DNA of 64,000 nt from Bacillus sp. Cs-700 (GCF_011082085.1 NZ_CP041063.1:2294001-2358000); one strand, 5' to 3'. Shown: positions 42,894 through 51,105, counted from the first letter of the stretch. Numbers and translations: made by a program. The notes: a model not told the origin generated them from the sequence alone.

Positions 42894-42944
42894 TTAGAGC
42901 ACCCTCATTTTGAGTTCTTTTTGTGTTCTTTTTGTGTTCTTTTT

Positions 42945-42970
42945 GGGGGTCTGGTTCGAGCCTGACCCCC
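42945..42970. repeat. Palindromic repeat, copy 6 (diverged), preceded by a short tandem repeat
   Basis: GGGGGTCTGGTTCGAG with right arm CCTGACCCCC; three left-arm changes. Immediately upstream GTTCTTTTT recurs three times (42914-42944), the T-rich leader being duplicated. It lies in the 424-base gap 42894-43317. Confidence 0.75.
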
Positions 42971-43042
42971 TCCCTCCTCTATTCCCCTCAAGTCCTTTAA
43001 TGATAAGGCTTTGAAGGAGCTATTTACATTCACTTAAATGAC

Positions 43043-43114
43043 AAAAGTGTCCCTAGAGGAGGAACACTTTTCACTGTTTTGTCTTTTGGCGGGGTCAGGC
43101 TCGAGCCTGACCCC
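43043..43114. repeat. Composite repeat: hairpin, T-rich link, palindromic repeat copy 7
   Basis: The hairpin AAAAGTGT/ACACTTTT (43043-43071, with a GTCC..GGA core) is followed by GTTTTGTCTTTTGG and GGGGTCAGGCTC with its exact complement (43091-43114). There is no plus-strand gene upstream that would need a terminator, so this is a free-standing example of the composite. Confidence 0.8.
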
Positions 43115-43242
43115 TCTCAACTATTTCCTCTTTTTCAAGTGTACAATAATTACATACAATCATATAGATCATGTCCCAAAGATTGTAACGTTGTCTTATG
43201 TACTTATTGCTATGATGCCTTGCACGGCTGATATCATTCAGT

Positions 43243-43265
43243 AAAAGAATCTTGTCCGATTCTTC
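43243..43265 (-). terminator. Probable terminator after the ferritin-like gene
   Basis: Minus-strand arms AAGAATC/GATTCTT (43258-43264 and 43245-43251) with a 6-base loop and a TTTT tail. A second larger hairpin TGGCGGGG...CCCCGCCA at 43271-43309 lies between it and the gene and may be a degraded palindromic repeat. Confidence 0.55.
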
Positions 43266-43317
43266 ACATGTGGCGGGGCAGAGAGGAATCAAATCCCTTA
43301 ACCCCGCCAAATTCTTA

Positions 43318-43728
43318 CTACCTTCTCTTCGTTAACATATACAAAAACCACACCGCATGGTTCTGCTCATCCGCTGCTGCTCTTTTGAACGTTTCTTTTA
43401 TATATGGATCCTGCGTTTGTTCAGCAATATCAAGATAGAAGTCGACTGTGTTTTGCTCATCGTTAAAGGCAAGATCAAGACCTATTCTGTAATCAGTTGC
43501 ACATTCTTCAACGAGCTCGGGCTCATGCTCGCGGCCCGTTAGCTGCGTATAGATCTGTTGAAAAGCTCTGAAATGCTTTTTCTCATCCTGTCGAATTTCT
43601 TTAATGCGGTTCTTTTCTGTTTCATTTGGCGCTAGTCTCGCTAGCTTCTTATAGCATTGAATGGCGCTATACTGACCGTTGATCGCAGTGGCAATATCAT
43701 CTGTAAGCGTTCGGTAGAGATAAGACAT
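43318..43728 (-). CDS. Ferritin-like (rubrerythrin-type) protein
   Basis: 136 residues, four-helix bundle pattern. Di-iron-type motifs are seen as AINGQYSAIQCYKKLA, EIRQDEKKHFRAF (ExxxH-like) in the first half and NTVDFYLDIAEQ, AAADEQNHAVWFLYML in the second half. Relatives in Bacillus (YhjR-like) are of unknown role, perhaps oxidative-stress or iron related. No rubredoxin domain follows. AAGGAG precedes the start. Confidence 0.8.
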   Translation of the reverse strand: MSYLYRTLTDDIATAINGQYSAIQCYKKLARLAPNETEKNRIKEIRQDEKKHFRAFQQIYTQLTGREHEPELVEECATDYRIGLDLAFNDEQNTVDFYLDIAEQTQDPYIKETFKRAAADEQNHAVWFLYMLTKRR

Positions 43729-43773
43729 ATGCTCGCTCCTTTTCGGGGTGTTTGGGTGTTTGGATACGATAGT

Positions 43774-43817
43774 GTATTTGAGGGGGGTCAGGCACGTGCC
43801 TGACCCCCCTCAAATAC
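43774..43817. repeat. Palindromic repeat, copy 8 (44-bp perfect palindrome)
   Basis: GTATTTGAGGGGGG, TCAGGCAC and their exact complements. The centre is CACGTG rather than CTCGAG. On the minus strand it follows a terminator and T-rich link, the mirror image of most other copies. Confidence 0.92.
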
Positions 43818-43862
43818 AAAAACCGTGGATTGTCCGTCACAGACGGACAATCCACGGTTTTT
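43818..43862 (-). terminator. Terminator after the DsbA-like gene, with GTCCGTC core
   Basis: A perfect stem of about 20 bp (AACCGTGGATTGTCCGTC, three-base loop) followed on the minus strand by TTTTTG. It begins 22 bases past the stop codon. Confidence 0.92.
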
Positions 43863-43884
43863 TTAACTGCTCTCATTTCTTCTT

Positions 43885-44568
43885 TTATTCCGCCTTCGCT
43901 TCCTCCACCATTTCCTTTAACTCATCAATCGTTTGCCCTTCAAATGGTTCACCGTTAACGAAAAGTGCTGGGGTGCCGCTTACGTTCAGGTTTCGTGCGC
44001 GCTCGAGGTCGTAGTCCACGCCCTCTTCGCCAGCACCATCCTGGAACGCAGTAAGCACTCTCTCCGCTTTCTCTTCATCAGTAATTTCTTTTAACGTATC
44101 GAAGAGGTAATCCTCCGTATAAATATCCTGCTGTTCCGTTCCTTCAGTTTGCTTTTCGTACATTAACCTGTGAAACTCCCAGAAAACGTCGTTGCCGAGC
44201 TCTTGATACACGACTTCTGCAAACTCTGCTGAACGATTGGAGTCGACATTAATGAATGGATAGTTCATGAACGTAAATTTCACATCGCCCGTTTGGATGA
44301 GCTCCTGATCGATTTGCGGGAAAAAGGATTGCTCAAATGCTTTGCAGTAAGGACACTTATAATCGCCAAATTCAATCACTTCCACCTGGGCCTTTTCGTC
44401 CCCAAGAAACGGCTGATCCATCGCTTCTTCACTTGATCCGCCCGAGTTTGATCCAGTTGTCATGATAATCACAACGACGATAACAACAGCCGCTACAGCC
44501 GCTAATCCATACAAGCAGACTTTTGACTTCGTCGCCTGGTTTTTCTTTTTATTTTTAGAATTTGCCAT
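43885..44568 (-). CDS. DsbA-family thiol-disulfide oxidoreductase, membrane anchored
   Basis: 227 residues: basic N-terminus, one membrane span (about 19-37), then a DsbA/BdbD-type thioredoxin fold with the active site FGDYKCPYCKAFEQ (Cys72-Pro-Tyr-Cys75) and a cis-proline loop LNVSGTPALFVNGEPF. It probably introduces or isomerises disulfides in exported proteins. No BdbC/DsbB partner is adjacent; instead doxX is directly upstream and overlaps by one base, and DoxX proteins can be linked to thiol/quinone redox chemistry. Confidence 0.9.
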   Translation of the reverse strand: MANSKNKKKNQATKSKVCLYGLAAVAAVVIVVVIIMTTGSNSGGSSEEAMDQPFLGDEKAQVEVIEFGDYKCPYCKAFEQSFFPQIDQELIQTGDVKFTFMNYPFINVDSNRSAEFAEVVYQELGNDVFWEFHRLMYEKQTEGTEQQDIYTEDYLFDTLKEITDEEKAERVLTAFQDGAGEEGVDYDLERARNLNVSGTPALFVNGEPFEGQTIDELKEMVEEAKAE

Positions 44569-44972
44569 TATCTATGAACCCCTTCAGCTTGTTTGGAAAA
44601 AAGTTTGTTGTCGACAGAAATCACTCCACCACCGCTAATGAGTAGCGCGAGTGACATACCGAGAAGGGCGAGATCAAGTTCATACCCTCCAATAAATCCA
44701 GTTCCGCTTTTTACTGTAAAGATCGCTCCGAGCATCACGATAATAAAGAGCGCAGCGACGATGCGTGTTCCAAGACCAACGATCATGAGGAGCCCACCTA
44801 CAAGTTCAATTGTGGCCACGACATAAGCTAATCCACCACTTATGCCAATGCTTTCAAAAAAGCCAACGGTATTTTCAATTCCTCCTGCAAACTTATCAAA
44901 TCCATGAACAGTAAAAATAAGTCCAAGTGCGAGACGAAGGACGACTAGGGCGACGTTTGGTGATAATTTCAT
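44568..44972 (-). CDS. DoxX family membrane protein
   Basis: 134 residues, four spans. Signatures are VALVVLRLALGLIFTVHGFD, KFAGGIENTVGFFESIGISG and ATIELVGGLLMIVGLGTRIV. Coupled by one-base overlap to the DsbA-like gene. A BlaI-type operator copy lies 22 bases upstream of the start, so this two-gene unit is likely controlled by the regulator at 45871. Confidence 0.9.
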   Translation of the reverse strand: MKLSPNVALVVLRLALGLIFTVHGFDKFAGGIENTVGFFESIGISGGLAYVVATIELVGGLLMIVGLGTRIVAALFIIVMLGAIFTVKSGTGFIGGYELDLALLGMSLALLISGGGVISVDNKLFSKQAEGVHR

Positions 44973-44993
44973 ATATGATTTCTCCTTTGTTTT

Positions 44994-45010
44994 ACACTAC
45001 GTAGTGTAGT
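44994..45010 (-). promoter_or_regulatory. BlaI-type operator upstream of doxX
   Basis: On the minus strand ACTACACTACGTAGTGT, identical to the site upstream of the BlaI-like gene in 15 of 17 positions (the two central bases differ). The half-sites ACTAC/GTAGT resemble MecI/BlaI operators. Confidence 0.7.
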
Positions 45011-45029
45011 GTTTATTTCCGAAAAAGAA

Positions 45030-45869
45030 TTAGGGTGTCGCCACCGTGAACATGACGGTTAACCCTAAGACGATAAAGACTGAATAAAGTATGATTCCCA
45101 CAGGCAGCGTCGCATGTACTTCTTTTTCGGGTGAAAGAATGTGCTGAATGCGGTCATTCACAGACGTATCTGCGAACGAAACGGCAAATGCGTGTCGCTG
45201 TCTGTGCTCGTTTTTCAATAATTTTAATAGAGCGCTACTAAGGTCGAGCATATTGTTTGTTTGCAACATCGCAAATTTGTCCGCCTCGATTTCCCTTAAC
45301 GTTTGATAGTGTTTCGATACCCATTTTAGGATGGGAACGTACCAGAGCGCGGTTACAAGAAGGATGATGAGAAACTTTTTTAACGGGTCGCGATGCTGTT
45401 GATGAAACTGTTCATGACAAATGACGGCACGAAGCTCTTCTTCAGTAAGCATGTTCACAAGCGCAGTCGAAAGAACGATCTTCGGTTTGAGCAGCCCATA
45501 TGTAAGTGCAATCGGTGCTTCGCTCGTGATAACGGTGATTTGGTCCAGATCATATTTAACAATCACCTTCTTTGTAATCAATTCGTCTTGTAGAAGCGAC
45601 AAACGTTTTGAAAAAGTGATGTACCGTGCGATCTGCTTCACGAGTACGACCACGAAAAGCGCTAATGTTGAAAGAATCAGCACTTCTAAAAAAACATTCA
45701 TCGATGAAACCCCAATTGCCAGAAACATATTATGACACGCTTCGAGAACAGTAAACATCAGATTCCAGTTAGAGAAAAGATGCAGACTGTACATCGCCAT
45801 TTGCACAATCACAGCTGCGACGAGAAAAAGAGACAGCATGAAAACAAGCCCTGTCTGTTTGATTTTCAT
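45030..45869 (-). CDS. BlaR1/MecR1-like M56 family membrane peptidase (sensor without penicillin-binding domain)
   Basis: 279 residues with N-terminal membrane helices (about 8-30 and 58-82), an M56 metalloprotease domain with HEQFHQQHRDP at 152-162 (HExxH zinc site) and LREIEADKF as the third ligand region, and a final membrane span. It ends there: the extracellular penicillin-binding sensor of true BlaR1 is absent, so the signal is unlikely to be a beta-lactam. Paired with the BlaI-like repressor gene 1 base upstream. Confidence 0.88.
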   Translation of the reverse strand: MKIKQTGLVFMLSLFLVAAVIVQMAMYSLHLFSNWNLMFTVLEACHNMFLAIGVSSMNVFLEVLILSTLALFVVVLVKQIARYITFSKRLSLLQDELITKKVIVKYDLDQITVITSEAPIALTYGLLKPKIVLSTALVNMLTEEELRAVICHEQFHQQHRDPLKKFLIILLVTALWYVPILKWVSKHYQTLREIEADKFAMLQTNNMLDLSSALLKLLKNEHRQRHAFAVSFADTSVNDRIQHILSPEKEVHATLPVGIILYSVFIVLGLTVMFTVATP

Positions 45870-45870
45870 C

Positions 45871-46281
45871 TTACTTCTCCTTTAGCTGCTTGATTTTTTG
45901 CTCAAGCTTTTCGATCAGAATAGGATCTGCTTCATCAAGCGCATCAAGCATATGATTGACCGCTAGCGGACCGAATTCATCCATCAAATCCTGCGTTAGC
46001 TCTTTCGACTGCGTTTGTAAAAACTCTTCTTTTGAGAAAACCGGCGTAAACATTGACGTCCGCTTCTCCGTTCTCTTCGCAAGTACGCCTTTATCAACAA
46101 GACGATTCATTACCGTCATCACCGTGTTAAAGTTCGTACTTTTTTCTTGATCAAGCTTTTGCTTCACATCTTTAATCGTCATCTCTGGACCATCCCAGAG
46201 AATGTCCATTATCTTCGCTTCAAGCGAACCAAAGAAACGATTCAACCCTGTCTCATTTGTCTTGAACTGCTGAATTTTCAT
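45871..46281 (-). CDS. BlaI/MecI/CopY-type transcriptional repressor
   Basis: About 136 residues: a winged helix (LNRFFGSLEAKIMDILWDGP, EMTIKDVKQKL, NFNTVMTVMNRLVDKGVLAK) and a C-terminal dimerisation region. Proteolysis of the repressor by the M56 partner is the known way such pairs respond. The ATG at 46281 with GAGGTG upstream is preferred to a GTG three codons earlier. The operator at 46294-46310 lies just upstream, predicting autoregulation. Confidence 0.92.
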   Translation of the reverse strand: MKIQQFKTNETGLNRFFGSLEAKIMDILWDGPEMTIKDVKQKLDQEKSTNFNTVMTVMNRLVDKGVLAKRTEKRTSMFTPVFSKEEFLQTQSKELTQDLMDEFGPLAVNHMLDALDEADPILIEKLEQKIKQLKEK

Positions 46282-46293
46282 CGCGTCCACCTC

Positions 46294-46310
46294 ACACTAC
46301 ACAGTGTAGT
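46294..46310 (-). promoter_or_regulatory. BlaI-type operator upstream of the repressor gene
   Basis: Minus strand ACTACACTGTGTAGTGT, whose first 15 bases form a dyad (ACTACAC and GTGTAGT around one base). The same element is found before doxX. It is close to the start codon and would block transcription or initiation when bound. Confidence 0.75.
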
Positions 46311-46363
46311 TTAAATAAATGGAGGGGTCAAGAGGAATTGAGGGTGTCCTTTGTAGGAGGACA

Positions 46364-46413
46364 GTTGTATGAGGAGGGGGTCAGGCTCGAGCCTGACCCC
46401 CTCCTCATACAAC
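46364..46413. repeat. Palindromic repeat, copy 9 (50-bp perfect palindrome with T tract)
   Basis: Both arms extend 25 bases without mismatch (outer ends GTTGTATGAGGA and TCCTCATACAAC), and CTTTTTT follows on the plus strand. It lies between the divergent repressor and sat genes. A TGTCCT/AGGACA hairpin (46345-46363) immediately precedes it. Confidence 0.93.
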
Positions 46414-46504
46414 CTTTTTTCCCATTCGCCCTCTCTTCTCCTCCTTTTCTTTCATAAGCTAGTAGCATCGATAATACTTGAACGAGCATGAAAGGAGATT
46501 AGTT

Positions 46505-47665
46505 ATGATCGAACCACATGGCGGTCACCTGGTGAACCGCATTCCATGTGAAGAAGATCGTCTGGCGCTGCTTGAGAAAGCTGCAATGTTTCCAGCGATC
46601 ACGTTAACACCATGGAATTTATCTGATTTATATCTGATCGCAATCGGAGCCTTCAGTCCGTTAACGGGCTTTATGAACAAAACTGATTATCAGAACGTTT
46701 TAACGAAAATGCGGCTCGCAAATGGGACAATCTGGAGCTTGCCTATTACACTTTCCGTTTCTGATGACGTGCGGGACCAAATATCTTTTAGTCCTACTGT
46801 TTGCTTAAAGGGGGATGACGGCGAAATCTACGGACTTATGGAAGTAGAAGATATCTATGAAACTGACAAACTTGAAGAAGCGCAAGTGGTTTATGGAACG
46901 AACGATCCAGCGCATCCTGGGGTACAAAAAACGTACGAGCAGCCGGCTTTTAACCTTGGAGGACCAATCACCCTCCTTCAACATCCAAAGGCACTTCAGG
47001 AACATTTTCACACGCCAGCTGAACTGAGAGGATTATTTCAACAACGTGGGTGGCAAACGATTGTAGGTTTTCAAACGCGCAATCCGATTCACCGCGCTCA
47101 TGAGTACCTTCAAAAGACGGCACTCGAAACGGTTGATGGGCTTCTGATCCATCCGCTCGTTGGTGAAACAAAGAAAGATGACATTTCAGCGGATATCCGC
47201 ATGAAAAGCTATCGTGCTCTATTAGAAAACTACTATCCGGCCGATCGCGTTATACTCTCCGTCTTTCCAGCCGCCATGAGGTATGCCGGTCCGCGCGAAG
47301 CCGTTTTTCATAGTCTCGTTCGGAAAAACTTTGGCTGTACCCATTTTATCGTTGGTAGAGACCATGCAGGCGTTGGCGACTATTACGATACGTTCGCAGC
47401 ACAGACAATTTTCAACCAATTTGCACAGGATGAAATCGGCATTGAGATCATGGCCTTTGAACATGCTTTTTACTGTGAAACATGTGGAAGCATGGCAACT
47501 TCCAAAACGTGTCCACACGACAGTGAATGTCACCTTCACCTGAGCGGCACAAAAGTTCGAGAGATGTTGAAAAATGGTCAGCGTCCACCAAAGGAATTTT
47601 CTCGACCTGAAGTGATCGACATTTTAATTAACGAGGTGCAACAGCATGAACCCGAAGAAACCTAA
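46505..47665 (+). CDS. sat: Sulfate adenylyltransferase (ATP sulfurylase)
   Basis: About 386 residues, the single-chain Sat type. Catalytic motifs are [17 protein letters not shown] near residue 190 (QTRNPxHRAH) and [15 protein letters not shown] near 280; a zinc-like [16 protein letters not shown] precedes [10 protein letters not shown]. It makes adenosine 5'-phosphosulfate (APS) from ATP and sulfate. The ATG at 46505 has AAAGGAG upstream and starts [12 protein letters not shown], the normal Sat N-terminus. First gene of the sulfate/PAPS operon; no APS or PAPS reductase gene accompanies it here. Confidence 0.95.
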   Translation: MIEPHGGHLVNRIPCEEDRLALLEKAAMFPAITLTPWNLSDLYLIAIGAFSPLTGFMNKTDYQNVLTKMRLANGTIWSLPITLSVSDDVRDQISFSPTVCLKGDDGEIYGLMEVEDIYETDKLEEAQVVYGTNDPAHPGVQKTYEQPAFNLGGPITLLQHPKALQEHFHTPAELRGLFQQRGWQTIVGFQTRNPIHRAHEYLQKTALETVDGLLIHPLVGETKKDDISADIRMKSYRALLENYYPADRVILSVFPAAMRYAGPREAVFHSLVRKNFGCTHFIVGRDHAGVGDYYDTFAAQTIFNQFAQDEIGIEIMAFEHAFYCETCGSMATSKTCPHDSECHLHLSGTKVREMLKNGQRPPKEFSRPEVIDILINEVQQHEPEET

Positions 47666-47686
47666 TGCTGTCATCCTACTCTCACC

Positions 47687-49438
47687 ATGACTGCCTTCTA
47701 TTTTGTCATCATCACCATGGTCGCCATGCTCATTGGCCTTTTCTTTGAACTGGGACGGCCTGAGGTTATTCTCGCTTCCGTTCTCGTTTTATTTCTTTTC
47801 ACCGGGATCATTACGCCGGAGGAAGCGACGGCCGGATTCTCGAATGAAGGAATGCTCACCATCGCCCTTCTTTTTATTATTGCTGGTAGTATTCAAAAAA
47901 GCGGAATTGTCGACCGCACGTTTCTGCGCCTCTTAAAAGGGTCGTATTCACCAAAGAAACGATTGGCTAAATTGCTCTTGCCTATTTCGATGATTTCCGC
48001 ATTCGTGAACAATACACCGATCGTCATCGCTTCCACACCAATGGTAAAAAAATGGTGTATGGAAAACGATGTTTCGCCTTCTAAATATCTCATCCCACTT
48101 TCTTACGCTACTATTCTCGGCGGCACGATTACACTAATCGGGACATCAACCAATTTGGTTGTTCACGGTCTTCTTGTTGAAAATGGGTATGCTGGCTTTT
48201 CTTTTTTTCAGCTTAGCGCTATTGGTATTCCAATCACATTACTTGGACTTTTGTATTTGGTTCTATTTAGTCATCATCTGCTTCCAGGGCGCCGTATTTC
48301 TAATTTCTCTGAGCCAGTGCTTAAAGAATACACCGGTGAAGCGCTCATCACTGCCCAATTCCCTTATCTAAATCTTACAGTGAAAGAAGCGCAGCTAAGG
48401 AACTTGAAAGGATTATTTCTCGTTAGCATCTTACGCAACGAACATGCGATAGCGCCCGTGTCAGGCAACACGATTTTAAAAGAAGGTGACCGGCTGGTGT
48501 TTAGCGGTGATATTTCAACAATTACCGATATACAGCGGATGAAAGGGCTCGAACTTCAAGAAAGCACAGGTTCCTCTTTTTCAGATCACCACCGGCTCGT
48601 GGAGGGAATCGTCACCCATCATTCTTCCCACCTTTTTAAAAAGGTGAAAGATACCAATTTCAGAAGCCTTCATCAAGCTGTGGTAATTGCTGTTCATCGA
48701 CATAACCAGCGTTTGCAAACGAAAATCGGTGATATTGTGTTAAAGCCTGGTGACGTGCTGTTAATGGTGGCTGGAGAACAGTTTGATAAGAAAAACGATT
48801 TCTACGCCATTACCCCAATCGATCATAAGCTTGTAACCAAGCGACAAATCCGAATGGGCTGGCTGTCGATCGGATGGCTTGGAATGATGATTGCCCTCGT
48901 TACGTTCAACATTCTCTCGATGCTTACCGCGATGGCTGTAACGACACTGCTCCTCTTCTTAACGAAGCTTGTAACACCTGGCGAAGCGCGGGATCTCATT
49001 CAATGGAACGTTCTCTTGATGATCGCTTGTTCTTTCGGGATTGGAGCTGCGCTATTAAATTCAGGCGTCGCTACGTCAATGGCTGACTCCCTAATTACAA
49101 TCACCCAGCCTTTTGGTCTTTTTGCCACGCTCCTTAGCCTCTATGTCATCACAAATATCTTTACCGAAATGATGACAAATAGCGCCGCTGCCGTCTTTAT
49201 GTTTCCCGTCGCGATGGAGGTGGCACGTACACTTGAAGTCGAACTCATGCCACTCGCGATCACTGTTGCGATCGCTGCCTCCGCAAGCTTCATAACGCCA
49301 ATTGGCTACCAAACAAATTTAATTGTGTATGGCGCAGGTGGTTATCGGTTCCACGACTTTTTAAAAATTGGATTCCCTTTAACCATCATTGTGATGGTGA
49401 CCACATTAGTACTAGTTCGATTTTATTTAATGGCTTAA
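47687..49438 (+). CDS. SLC13-family anion symporter with RCK_C domains, probable sulfate permease
   Basis: 583 residues: two halves of membrane spans with the DASS/SLC13 signatures ISAFVNNTPIVIASTPMVKK and TLIGTSTNLVVHGLL in the first half and MTNSAAAVFMFPVAM and ITPIGYQTNLIVYGAGGY in the second, separated by two cytoplasmic TrkA_C domains (about residues 205-380). This layout matches the SAC1-like sulfate transporters. Its position between sat and cysC makes sulfate the likely substrate. The ribosome binding site is weak; the start 22 bases after sat may depend on coupling. Confidence 0.88.
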   Translation: MTAFYFVIITMVAMLIGLFFELGRPEVILASVLVLFLFTGIITPEEATAGFSNEGMLTIALLFIIAGSIQKSGIVDRTFLRLLKGSYSPKKRLAKLLLPISMISAFVNNTPIVIASTPMVKKWCMENDVSPSKYLIPLSYATILGGTITLIGTSTNLVVHGLLVENGYAGFSFFQLSAIGIPITLLGLLYLVLFSHHLLPGRRISNFSEPVLKEYTGEALITAQFPYLNLTVKEAQLRNLKGLFLVSILRNEHAIAPVSGNTILKEGDRLVFSGDISTITDIQRMKGLELQESTGSSFSDHHRLVEGIVTHHSSHLFKKVKDTNFRSLHQAVVIAVHRHNQRLQTKIGDIVLKPGDVLLMVAGEQFDKKNDFYAITPIDHKLVTKRQIRMGWLSIGWLGMMIALVTFNILSMLTAMAVTTLLLFLTKLVTPGEARDLIQWNVLLMIACSFGIGAALLNSGVATSMADSLITITQPFGLFATLLSLYVITNIFTEMMTNSAAAVFMFPVAMEVARTLEVELMPLAITVAIAASASFITPIGYQTNLIVYGAGGYRFHDFLKIGFPLTIIVMVTTLVLVRFYLMA

Positions 49439-49456
49439 GGAAAGGAGAACGATTGA

Positions 49457-50059
49457 ATGAAAGAAAAACATATTACCTGGCATGAAGGAAGTGTGATGAA
49501 GCAGGATCGCGAAAAAATGAAGGGGCATAAAGGTGTCGTGCTCTGGTTTACAGGGTTATCTGGTTCAGGTAAATCGACGATAGCTGTAGAGCTTGAGAAC
49601 GTTTTACACGCATCAGGTGTTCATACGTATCGTCTTGATGGCGATAACGTGCGGCATGGGTTAAACCGTGACCTTGGCTTCAGTGATGAGGACAGGGTCG
49701 AAAACATCCGGAGAATTGGTGAAGTGTCTCGGCTATTTGTAGATGCTGGACTGATGACCCTGACAGCCTTCATTTCTCCTTTTCAAAAAGACCGCGACAT
49801 GGTTCGTTCTCGATTCGATGATGGAGAGTTTATCGAGATTTTTGTAAAAGCAAGTGTTGAAGCATGTGAAAAGCGGGATCCAAAGGGTTTATATGCTAAG
49901 GTCCGCCGAGGAGAAATTCAACAATTTACCGGAATCGACTCTCCATATGAACCTCCAACTACCGCTCATATCGTTCTTGATACAGAAAAACTGACAATAG
50001 ATGAAGCCGTCCAGTCAATCGTGTCGTATTTACAGAAGCATAAGTATTTAAAAGGTTAA
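49457..50059 (+). CDS. cysC: Adenylylsulfate (APS) kinase
   Basis: 200 residues: P-loop [17 protein letters not shown] (GLSGSGKS at 33-40), then [34 protein letters not shown] and [14 protein letters not shown], all typical of CysC. It phosphorylates APS to PAPS, the universal sulfuryl donor. GGAAAGGAG precedes the ATG. It lies 18 bases after the transporter gene. Confidence 0.95.
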   Translation: MKEKHITWHEGSVMKQDREKMKGHKGVVLWFTGLSGSGKSTIAVELENVLHASGVHTYRLDGDNVRHGLNRDLGFSDEDRVENIRRIGEVSRLFVDAGLMTLTAFISPFQKDRDMVRSRFDDGEFIEIFVKASVEACEKRDPKGLYAKVRRGEIQQFTGIDSPYEPPTTAHIVLDTEKLTIDEAVQSIVSYLQKHKYLKG

Positions 50060-50166
50060 ATTTCAGCACAATTAAACTCATTTTTATTAGTAAGAATTTA
50101 AAATCGAGACGAATGATGGTCAGAAATTGCCATCAGATTCTTATAAAATTAAGGAGGTTTTAAGGT

Positions 50167-50922
50167 TTGAGCCAGATTGTCATTCCAAGCTTTTTCTTAA
50201 ATTCAATCCCAAAAAGCGGTACGCATCTCTTAAAACAGCTGCTTCTTGGGATACCTGGTATCCAATATAATCCTCACATTGGGTTATACGGACATTATCA
50301 TTATCAGACGGATGAAAAACTCCATCCAATTAAAAATCTTCCTCTACATTCTTTTGCAAATGGACACCTTCATTACTCAGTGGAATGGGAGACGTTCTTT
50401 AAAGAACTCAAAATGAAACAGGTCTTTGTACTGCGTGACCCACGAGATGTCTTAATTTCGTATGCTCACTTCATTCCTGGTACGCAAATAGACCATCTTT
50501 ATCGTACTTTCACACAAGAAGGGTTCACACATCGTGATCGTATCAAGTTTCTAATAGAAGGAGGGCCAGTTTTAGAGAATGGAATGCCAGATCACCCAGG
50601 CATTCGAGAGTGGTATCAAAGCTTTTCAGGTTGGTTAAACCGTCCAAATGTTCACGCTATACGCTTCGAAGATATGATTGCTTCAGAACAAATGAAACGA
50701 AAAACCACTGGCGAATTGCTTGATTTCCTATCTGATGGAGTCGACCATTCCCTTCATCGAGAAGACTGGATTACCGCAATGATTTCAAACATCCGACCAG
50801 AAGCTTCCGTTACATTCCGCAAAGGAAAAAGCGGTGGATGGAAGGATGAGATGGATGATGAACTCAAAGCACTGTTTCATGCTCGTGCTGGAGATCTACT
50901 CGAAGAATTGGGGTATGAGTAA
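50167..50922 (+). CDS. PAPS-dependent sulfotransferase
   Basis: 251 residues of the Sulfotransfer_1 fold. The 5'-phosphosulfate loop is NSIPKSGTHLLKQLL (SIPKSGTH at 13-20), the 3'-phosphate-binding region is FVLRDPRDVLISYAHF (RDPRDVLISY at 90-99), and near the C-terminus TFRKGKSGGWKDEM matches the RKGxxGxWK motif of cytosolic-type sulfotransferases. The start is a TTG with GGAGG nine bases upstream. It lies about 110 bases after cysC. The acceptor (polysaccharide, lipid, glycan or small molecule) is unknown. Confidence 0.9.
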   Translation: MSQIVIPSFFLNSIPKSGTHLLKQLLLGIPGIQYNPHIGLYGHYHYQTDEKLHPIKNLPLHSFANGHLHYSVEWETFFKELKMKQVFVLRDPRDVLISYAHFIPGTQIDHLYRTFTQEGFTHRDRIKFLIEGGPVLENGMPDHPGIREWYQSFSGWLNRPNVHAIRFEDMIASEQMKRKTTGELLDFLSDGVDHSLHREDWITAMISNIRPEASVTFRKGKSGGWKDEMDDELKALFHARAGDLLEELGYE

Positions 50923-50960
50923 AAAAACTTGCCCTACTAAATTCAAGCTCGTTCTTTAAC

Positions 50961-51031
50961 AAAGAGTCCTGCTTGAAGGGACTTTTTGCTTGTTTTGTTT
51001 TTTAGGGGGGTCAGGCTCGAGCCTGACCCCC
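50961..51031 (+). repeat. Terminator-like hairpin and palindromic repeat, copy 10
   Basis: Hairpin AAAGAGTCC/GGACTTTTT (50961-50987) follows the sulfotransferase stop by about 40 bases; then GCTTGTTTTGTTTTTTAG and the palindrome GGGGGTCAGGCTC with its complement (51006-51031). Probably the transcription end of the sulfate operon. Confidence 0.8.
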
Positions 51032-51105
51032 TCTCCTTTTTTCATAGGATTTCTCCAATCAGGGTAGCATACGAATACCTAGACCTATGAAGGAGGAAAC
51101 CGGTT

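Noticed and set aside
43271-43309. Hairpin TGGCGGGG...CCCCGCCA considered as a 15th palindromic repeat
   Set aside because: It lacks the TCAGGC core and has a long loop. It may be a decayed copy or part of the ferritin-like gene's terminator, so it was not counted.
43095-43310. A 71-codon minus-strand frame ending GQARA at a palindromic repeat
   Set aside because: It starts inside a TGGCGGGG/CCCCGCCA hairpin, has no ribosome binding site, and runs through terminator sequence. The composition is not protein-like. The shared tail only reflects the palindrome.
45030-46310. BlaI/BlaR1 pair as a beta-lactam resistance locus
   Set aside because: The sensor ends without a penicillin-binding domain and no beta-lactamase or PBP gene is adjacent; the shared operator points to doxX-dsbA instead.
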